Positions 47,090-50,456 of a stretch of DNA of 50,456 nt are shown piece by piece. Positions within the stretch are counted from its first letter, which is position 1, and every line of letters starts with the position of its first letter. The translations under genes and the position numbers were made by a program. The notes below the pieces were generated by a model. The model saw nothing but the letters and a program-made list of their open reading frames with translations, did no database searches and was not told the origin of the DNA. This stretch comes from a virus: IMG/VR virus record IMGVR_UViG_3300044800_000405, positions 1 to 50,456 of that record, one strand, 5' to 3'.

Positions 47090-48112
47090 ATGCCCAATCG
47101 CATCCTCAAAGCCAGGCTGCGCCAATCCGAACGCTGGAACAAATGTTCCGAGCCGGCGCAAAACCTCTACGTCCGCCTGCTCATGTTGGTGGACGATTTT
47201 GGCCGGTATGAGGCCCATCCCACCCTTCTCGCCAGCGAGGGCTATCCCTATGGCGACCCCGAAGGCCACCCCATGCCCGTCGAGACCGTTACCAACCGAC
47301 TCCAAGAATTGACCGCGCACGACCTGCTTTTCCTTTACCAGGTTGAAGGAAAACCCTACTTGGAATTAACCCGCTGGCAGGAACGCACCCGCCGGGCCAA
47401 CAGCTTTTTCCCTGCCCCCAACCCAACAGACACCAGGCAGACACCAGGTGAACACCAGGCAGACACCAGGCAGACACCAGGTGAACACCAGGCAGACACC
47501 AGGCAGACACCAGGCAGACACCAGGCAGACACCAGGCAGACACCAGGCAGCCGCGCGGCCCTTACGCCTTCGCCTTCGCCTTCGCCTACGCCTACGCCTA
47601 CGCCTTCGCCTTCGCCTACGCCTACGCCTACGCCTACGCCTACGCCTTCGCCCGCGCCCGCGCCCGCGCCCGCGACGGTCGCCGAGTTGGTTTCTTCGGT
47701 TGTTAAAAGAATTGCAGAAAAGACCAAAGACACGCACGCAGATATAAAAAACCTTTTGTGCATCGCCTACAACCGCCCGGAGGACCAGTCTTGGTCTTAC
47801 GTCGAGGAAGCCACCCTGGCTGAAATTGCCCGGCGCCCCAAAGCCTTGGCCGAGGTTAAATTGCTTTTGGACTTCCGGCGCAAGCTGTCCCAGCCCGACC
47901 GCAAGTATTTTCCCCAATCCATTTTGTCCCTGCTCCAAAAATGGGATGAAAAATTGGATGCCTCACGGGGCCTCCAACCCCGCCCCATCAAATCTTCCCG
48001 TCCCTTTGCCCCGCCTCCCAACTCCAGGAAATTTATCCCTTCGGAGAATTTGGGCCGGCAATTCCGCAATCAGATTCAAACCATCATGGCAGAACCAGGA
48101 AAGGCCAAATAA
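47090..48112 (+). CDS. Replication-initiator-like protein with internal repeats
   Basis: The product has 340 residues. The N-terminal 100 (AQNLYVRLLMLVDDFGRYEA, NRLQELTAHDLLFLYQVEGK) resemble the winged-helix start of phage replisome organisers. Residues 112-152 are coded by eleven 11-bp direct repeats, then hexamers code Pro/Ser/Thr/Ala runs to about 198. The C-terminal part is helical (SYVEEATLAEIARRPKALAE). By analogy with lambda O, the repeats might be origin iterons. Role inferred. Confidence 0.55.
   Translation: MPNRILKARLRQSERWNKCSEPAQNLYVRLLMLVDDFGRYEAHPTLLASEGYPYGDPEGHPMPVETVTNRLQELTAHDLLFLYQVEGKPYLELTRWQERTRRANSFFPAPNPTDTRQTPGEHQADTRQTPGEHQADTRQTPGRHQADTRQTPGSRAALTPSPSPSPTPTPTPSPSPTPTPTPTPTPSPAPAPAPATVAELVSSVVKRIAEKTKDTHADIKNLLCIAYNRPEDQSWSYVEEATLAEIARRPKALAEVKLLLDFRRKLSQPDRKYFPQSILSLLQKWDEKLDASRGLQPRPIKSSRPFAPPPNSRKFIPSENLGRQFRNQIQTIMAEPGKAK
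47427..47547 (+). repeat. Eleven 11-bp direct repeats (iteron candidate)
   Basis: Eleven exact-length units CAGACACCAGG, with units 3 and 6 reading TGAACACCAGG, run end to end for 121 bp inside the initiator-like gene. The period is close to one helical turn, so bound proteins would line up on one face. Because 11 is not a multiple of 3 the array reads as an 11-residue protein repeat over 33 bp. Confidence 0.85.
47566..47671 (+). repeat. Hexanucleotide repeat CCTTCG/CCTACG/CCCGCG
   Basis: About seventeen hexamers, first CCTTCG and CCTACG in mixed order, then CCCGCG, code the PSPSPTPTPT and PAPAPAPA linker. This is a simple-sequence tract prone to slippage; each unit keeps the reading frame. 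Confidence 0.8.
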
Positions 48113-48363
48113 TGCGAACCATCCTAATCTGTTCCAAATGTTCCAAGCCCGTCCGTCTCAACCGCCGGGCAGTCCGCGTGTGGAACAACAAGGCCGGGTT
48201 CCCCTTCATTTGTGAAACCTGCCAGCAATCGGAGATTTCCCGCGCGGTCGAGGCCAGCCAGATCGCCAAGGCGGAGGCTGTCACCCGCGCTTTCCAAACC
48301 ATCCACCTAAACCCCACCACCCATGAAAATCCAAAAACTCGAACTCACCCCGCGCGGCTATGA
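48112..48363 (+). CDS. Small zinc-ribbon protein
   Basis: The product has 83 residues with ILICSKCSKPVRL and FICETCQQSEI, a C4 site, then a helix. It overlaps the initiator-like stop and the next gene by about 40 bp, an unusually long overlap here. Confidence 0.5.
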   Translation: MRTILICSKCSKPVRLNRRAVRVWNNKAGFPFICETCQQSEISRAVEASQIAKAEAVTRAFQTIHLNPTTHENPKTRTHPARL

Positions 48364-48553
48364 AAGGTTCACCTTCACCATCTACCGCGATGAAATGGGA
48401 ATCCTGGCCGCCCTGCTCGGTCACGTCAGGCGTTACACCCCGGACCATCCCTCAACCCATCAATTCCTGGAACATTGCCGCGCCCTGCACACAACCATAA
48501 ACAAGGCCCTCAAACTGTCCGTTTCCAACCCTCAACCACCCCCAAACCCATGA
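48323..48553 (+). CDS. Small hypothetical protein
   Basis: The product has 76 residues (MKIQKLELTPRGYERFTFTI). No motif; a CTCAACC unit is read near the C-terminus. Its end overlaps the ParB-like gene start (ATGA at 48550). Confidence 0.45.
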   Translation: MKIQKLELTPRGYERFTFTIYRDEMGILAALLGHVRRYTPDHPSTHQFLEHCRALHTTINKALKLSVSNPQPPPNP

Positions 48554-49359
48554 ATGCCACCATCTCAAAAATCAACGTCACTCCCACCTGGGCCGAAAAG
48601 TTCCTAACCAATCTGTTTGAGAACCAGCGCCCCGTTTCGGAAGGTTACATCGCCCGCCTGTCCAATGAAATGGCCAACGACGATTGGCGGCTGTCCCCCG
48701 ATTGTCTGGTCAAAATCAAGGGCAAGGGCGCCAATGGCCAGCACCGGATGCACGCCCTGATCCGGGCGAAAAAAAACCTGCCCTTCCTCCTGCTGGAAAC
48801 TGATGACGATGAACTCTACAAGGTCATTGACGCTGGCAACAAGCGGACGGTCGCCGATTGTATCTCCGGCGAATATCGCAAGGAAATTGCCACCTCCGCC
48901 CGGTGGGTGGTGTTGTACGACATGGACGGAATTTGCACCAGCGGTTTCAAAAACAACGAGGAAGCCCAATGCACCCGCAGCCTGTGCATTGACTTTGCCG
49001 AAACCCAGCACCACCTATTGCAACCGCTGGTATCCACCTGCTACCACTTGAACACCAAGTATCACATCGTCCCACCCAGCATGGCTGCTGCTGTGGCCTA
49101 CATCGCCAAGCGTGACTGCCCCAAAGCCGAAGCCGGCTTGGTGGACAAGTTTATCCAGAACATCTACGACGGCGAATCCCAAGCCGACGCGGCAAAGGAC
49201 TTCCGGGAACGTATCATCCGCAGCAAGGTCGGCAGCGCCCGCATTCACCGCTGTCATGTCATGGCCCTGCTAATCAAATCGCTCCGTTCCTACTTAAACG
49301 GGTCCCGCATGGCCGTGGTTCGGCTCCACGAGGGCGAAGCCTTTCCCCGCCTGAAATGA
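48550..49359 (+). CDS. ParB/Srx-like protein
   Basis: ATG 48550 gives 269 residues. LVKIKGKGANGQHRMHALIR (54-73) has the GQHR of ParB-type folds, followed by VIDAGNKRTVADC. The C-terminal half is helical. Phage proteins of this class are of unclear role, some nucleases or NTP-binding. It lies among replication and nuclease genes. Confidence 0.6.
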   Translation: MNATISKINVTPTWAEKFLTNLFENQRPVSEGYIARLSNEMANDDWRLSPDCLVKIKGKGANGQHRMHALIRAKKNLPFLLLETDDDELYKVIDAGNKRTVADCISGEYRKEIATSARWVVLYDMDGICTSGFKNNEEAQCTRSLCIDFAETQHHLLQPLVSTCYHLNTKYHIVPPSMAAAVAYIAKRDCPKAEAGLVDKFIQNIYDGESQADAAKDFRERIIRSKVGSARIHRCHVMALLIKSLRSYLNGSRMAVVRLHEGEAFPRLK

Positions 49360-49628
49360 AATATCCTGGCAAAATCCCGATCCCGGAAAATGACGCGCAA
49401 CTCAAATGGTTTGAAGTCGCCGCGCGGGACCTGCCCGCCAATCCCTGTGTCCGGGTTTACGGCCCCGGCCCGGAAGATAAACGCTGCAAAGATTGCCGCT
49501 TGTTCCTGCGCAAAGGAGGATACGAAAAAATCTATTTCAAATGCCTTTTGCGGGGCTGCACCAACGGTCCCGGCACCGATCACCGGGCCAACTGGCAGTC
49601 CTGCAAACGCTTTGTGCAAGACACATGA
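49356..49628 (+). CDS. Small cysteine-rich phage protein
   Basis: The product has 90 residues with RCKDCRLFL, KCLLRGCTNGPGTDHR and SCKRF, a five-to-six cysteine zinc pattern common in phage early genes. ATGA overlap with both neighbours. Confidence 0.55.
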   Translation: MKYPGKIPIPENDAQLKWFEVAARDLPANPCVRVYGPGPEDKRCKDCRLFLRKGGYEKIYFKCLLRGCTNGPGTDHRANWQSCKRFVQDT

Positions 49629-50056
49629 GCAACATCACCCGTTTTCAATTTGAGCAAATGCAAGCCCGCCTCGCCCGGCCCGCTTCTCCCCCTCTCCCCC
49701 CTAATGGGGGAGAGGGCCGGGGTGAGGGGACAACTTCCACTTCCCCCTTGGAAAAAGAATTACATCGCCAAATCATGGATTATTGCGATGCCCAATGGCC
49801 CCGCTGGAAGTACGTTCACTCCCGCATGGATAAATCCACCCGCAACGAACCCGGCGTGCCGGATTTCGCCATCTTCCTGCCCGAAAATAAAAAACTCGTC
49901 ATCGAAGCCAAACGTCCCGGTGAGAAATTGTCCCCCGCGCAACGGGACTGGCACGCGGAAATGGACCGGCTCGGCCACACCGTTCACCTCGTTTATTCTT
50001 TCGATGATTTTTTGTCCATCCTGCGCGACCTGGGACAGCAAGGTTCCAAACCATGA
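49625..50056 (+). CDS. VRR-NUC domain nuclease
   Basis: ATG 49625 gives 143 residues. EPGVPDFAIFLPENKKLVIE with EAKRPGEKLSPAQRDWHAEM is the VRR-NUC core: E75, D80, E94 and K96 form the PD-(D/E)xK site. The N-terminal linker is coded by a palindromic repeat (LPPNGGEGRGEG). VRR-NUC enzymes act on structured DNA in phage replication or repair. Confidence 0.75.
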   Translation: MSNITRFQFEQMQARLARPASPPLPPNGGEGRGEGTTSTSPLEKELHRQIMDYCDAQWPRWKYVHSRMDKSTRNEPGVPDFAIFLPENKKLVIEAKRPGEKLSPAQRDWHAEMDRLGHTVHLVYSFDDFLSILRDLGQQGSKP

Positions 50057-50332
50057 AAGGAAGAATTTTAATTGCCTGTGAGTTCAGTGGCCGGGTCCGG
50101 TCGGCTTTCGCCGCGTGCGGCTGGGATGCTTGGTCGTGTGATTTATTGCCGTCGGAAATTCCCGGCCAGCATCTTACGGGTGACGTGCGCGATTTGCTCG
50201 GTCAAAAATGGGATGTCCTGGTGGCCTTTCCTCCCTGTCGGCCCGCACAATGCCGAGGAACTCGGCTACACCGTTATTGAAGAAAATGGAAAGCTTTTCG
50301 GCATCCCAAATTTAACACCAACACCCTTATGA
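50053..50332 (+). pseudogene. Deleted C5-methyltransferase-like remnant fused out of frame
   Basis: ATG 50053 starts MKGRILIACEFSGRVRSAFA and LLPSEIPGQHLTGDVRDLLG, the usual start of a phage methyltransferase-like family, and reaches VAFPPC. It then leaves the family pattern and stops at 50280. In another frame HNAEELGYTVIEENGKLFGI continues to 50332. A deletion near 50236 probably joined two genes. The stop of the second part overlaps the next start (ATGA). Confidence 0.55.
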
Positions 50333-50456
50333 AAAAAAACACCACCAAAAAATCCACCACTCAACCCGCCAACAAACCCACCCTCGTAGCCTTCCTGCTG
50401 GACCGTTCCGGGTCCATGGACCAGTGCCTGGCCGAAACCATCCGGGGCTTTAACGG
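50329..50456 (+). CDS. VWA-domain protein (partial)
   Basis: ATG 50329 to the window end gives 42 residues. After a basic, Thr-rich start comes LVAFLLDRSGSMDQCLAETI, the DxSxS metal (MIDAS) motif of von Willebrand A domains. The rest lies beyond the window. Role unknown. Confidence 0.7.
   Translation, partial: MKKNTTKKSTTQPANKPTLVAFLLDRSGSMDQCLAETIRGFN

Noticed and set aside
47427-47547. The 11-bp tandem repeats as a CRISPR array
   Set aside because: Units are contiguous with no spacers and lie inside a coding region.
47289-47938. Minus-strand frames with SAWCLPGVCLV or poly-Arg repeats
   Set aside because: They are the 11-bp and hexamer tracts read backwards; the plus-strand gene explains the region.

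Overview
The window looks like part of the genome of a tailed, podovirus-like phage (or prophage) of a Verrucomicrobiota-type host. The phage part rests on a portal-like protein, a scaffold-like protein, a large terminase, tail and internal virion proteins, a capsid-like protein, a tailspike and holin-like genes, all packed with ATGA overlaps. The host assignment is inference. It comes from the GC-rich sequence and from three short repeat families inside and between genes (CTCAACC heptads, CAGCCTTTAGCCTTTAG runs and a CCCTCTCC/GGAGAGGG palindrome), which I associate with Verrucomicrobia-type genomes.

Layout. 1-3.7 kb: the end of an unknown gene, a terminator, a good promoter, then a run of small, often cysteine-rich proteins. 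3.7-8.6 kb: a sugar and methyl transfer cluster, including an internally duplicated glycosyltransferase-like protein. 8.7-9.3 kb: ribosomal proteins bL35 and bL20. 9.4-18.5 kb: portal, ATP-grasp-like enzyme, a short minus-strand operon, scaffold-like protein, GroES co-chaperonin and accessory genes. 18.5-20.9 kb: a tRNA with anticodon CAT, a promoter, a 497-residue Cas12/TnpB-like protein and a CRISPR array of nine 36-bp repeats. 20.9-22.7 kb: large terminase on the minus strand. 22.9-35.9 kb: tail and internal virion proteins, ending in a 2042-residue polyvalent protein that carries a nested small gene in another frame. 35.8-36.4 kb: two small minus-strand genes. 36.7-45.8 kb: capsid-like protein, cysteine-motif proteins, an AT-richer tailspike with a signal peptide, membrane proteins, a LuxR-type HTH protein, holin-like proteins and a lipoprotein. 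45.9-50.5 kb: replication and recombination-type genes: an SSB-like protein, an excisionase-like HTH, a replication-initiator-like protein with eleven 11-bp repeats, a ParB-like protein, a VRR-NUC nuclease, a deleted methyltransferase-like remnant and the start of a VWA protein.

The most notable system is the single-effector CRISPR locus at 18.6-20.9 kb. No Cas1, Cas2 or tracrRNA is visible. The effector keeps RuvC-I-like and RuvC-II-like acidic residues. It ends before the usual C-terminal zinc ribbon and RuvC-III Asp, and carries a CxxC...CxxC ribbon near its N-terminus instead. Three of eight spacers contain a perfect TTGACA, the promoter -35 consensus. This leads to the hypothesis of a nuclease-deficient effector that silences promoters of competing phages or the host. 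The window also encodes parts of translation and folding machinery (bL35, bL20, tRNA, GroES). Two further regulatory signals recur: promoters carrying a GCTGGTGGTG-type motif in either orientation, and a nine-codon mini-ORF (MFQPLAFSL-stop) just before gene starts.
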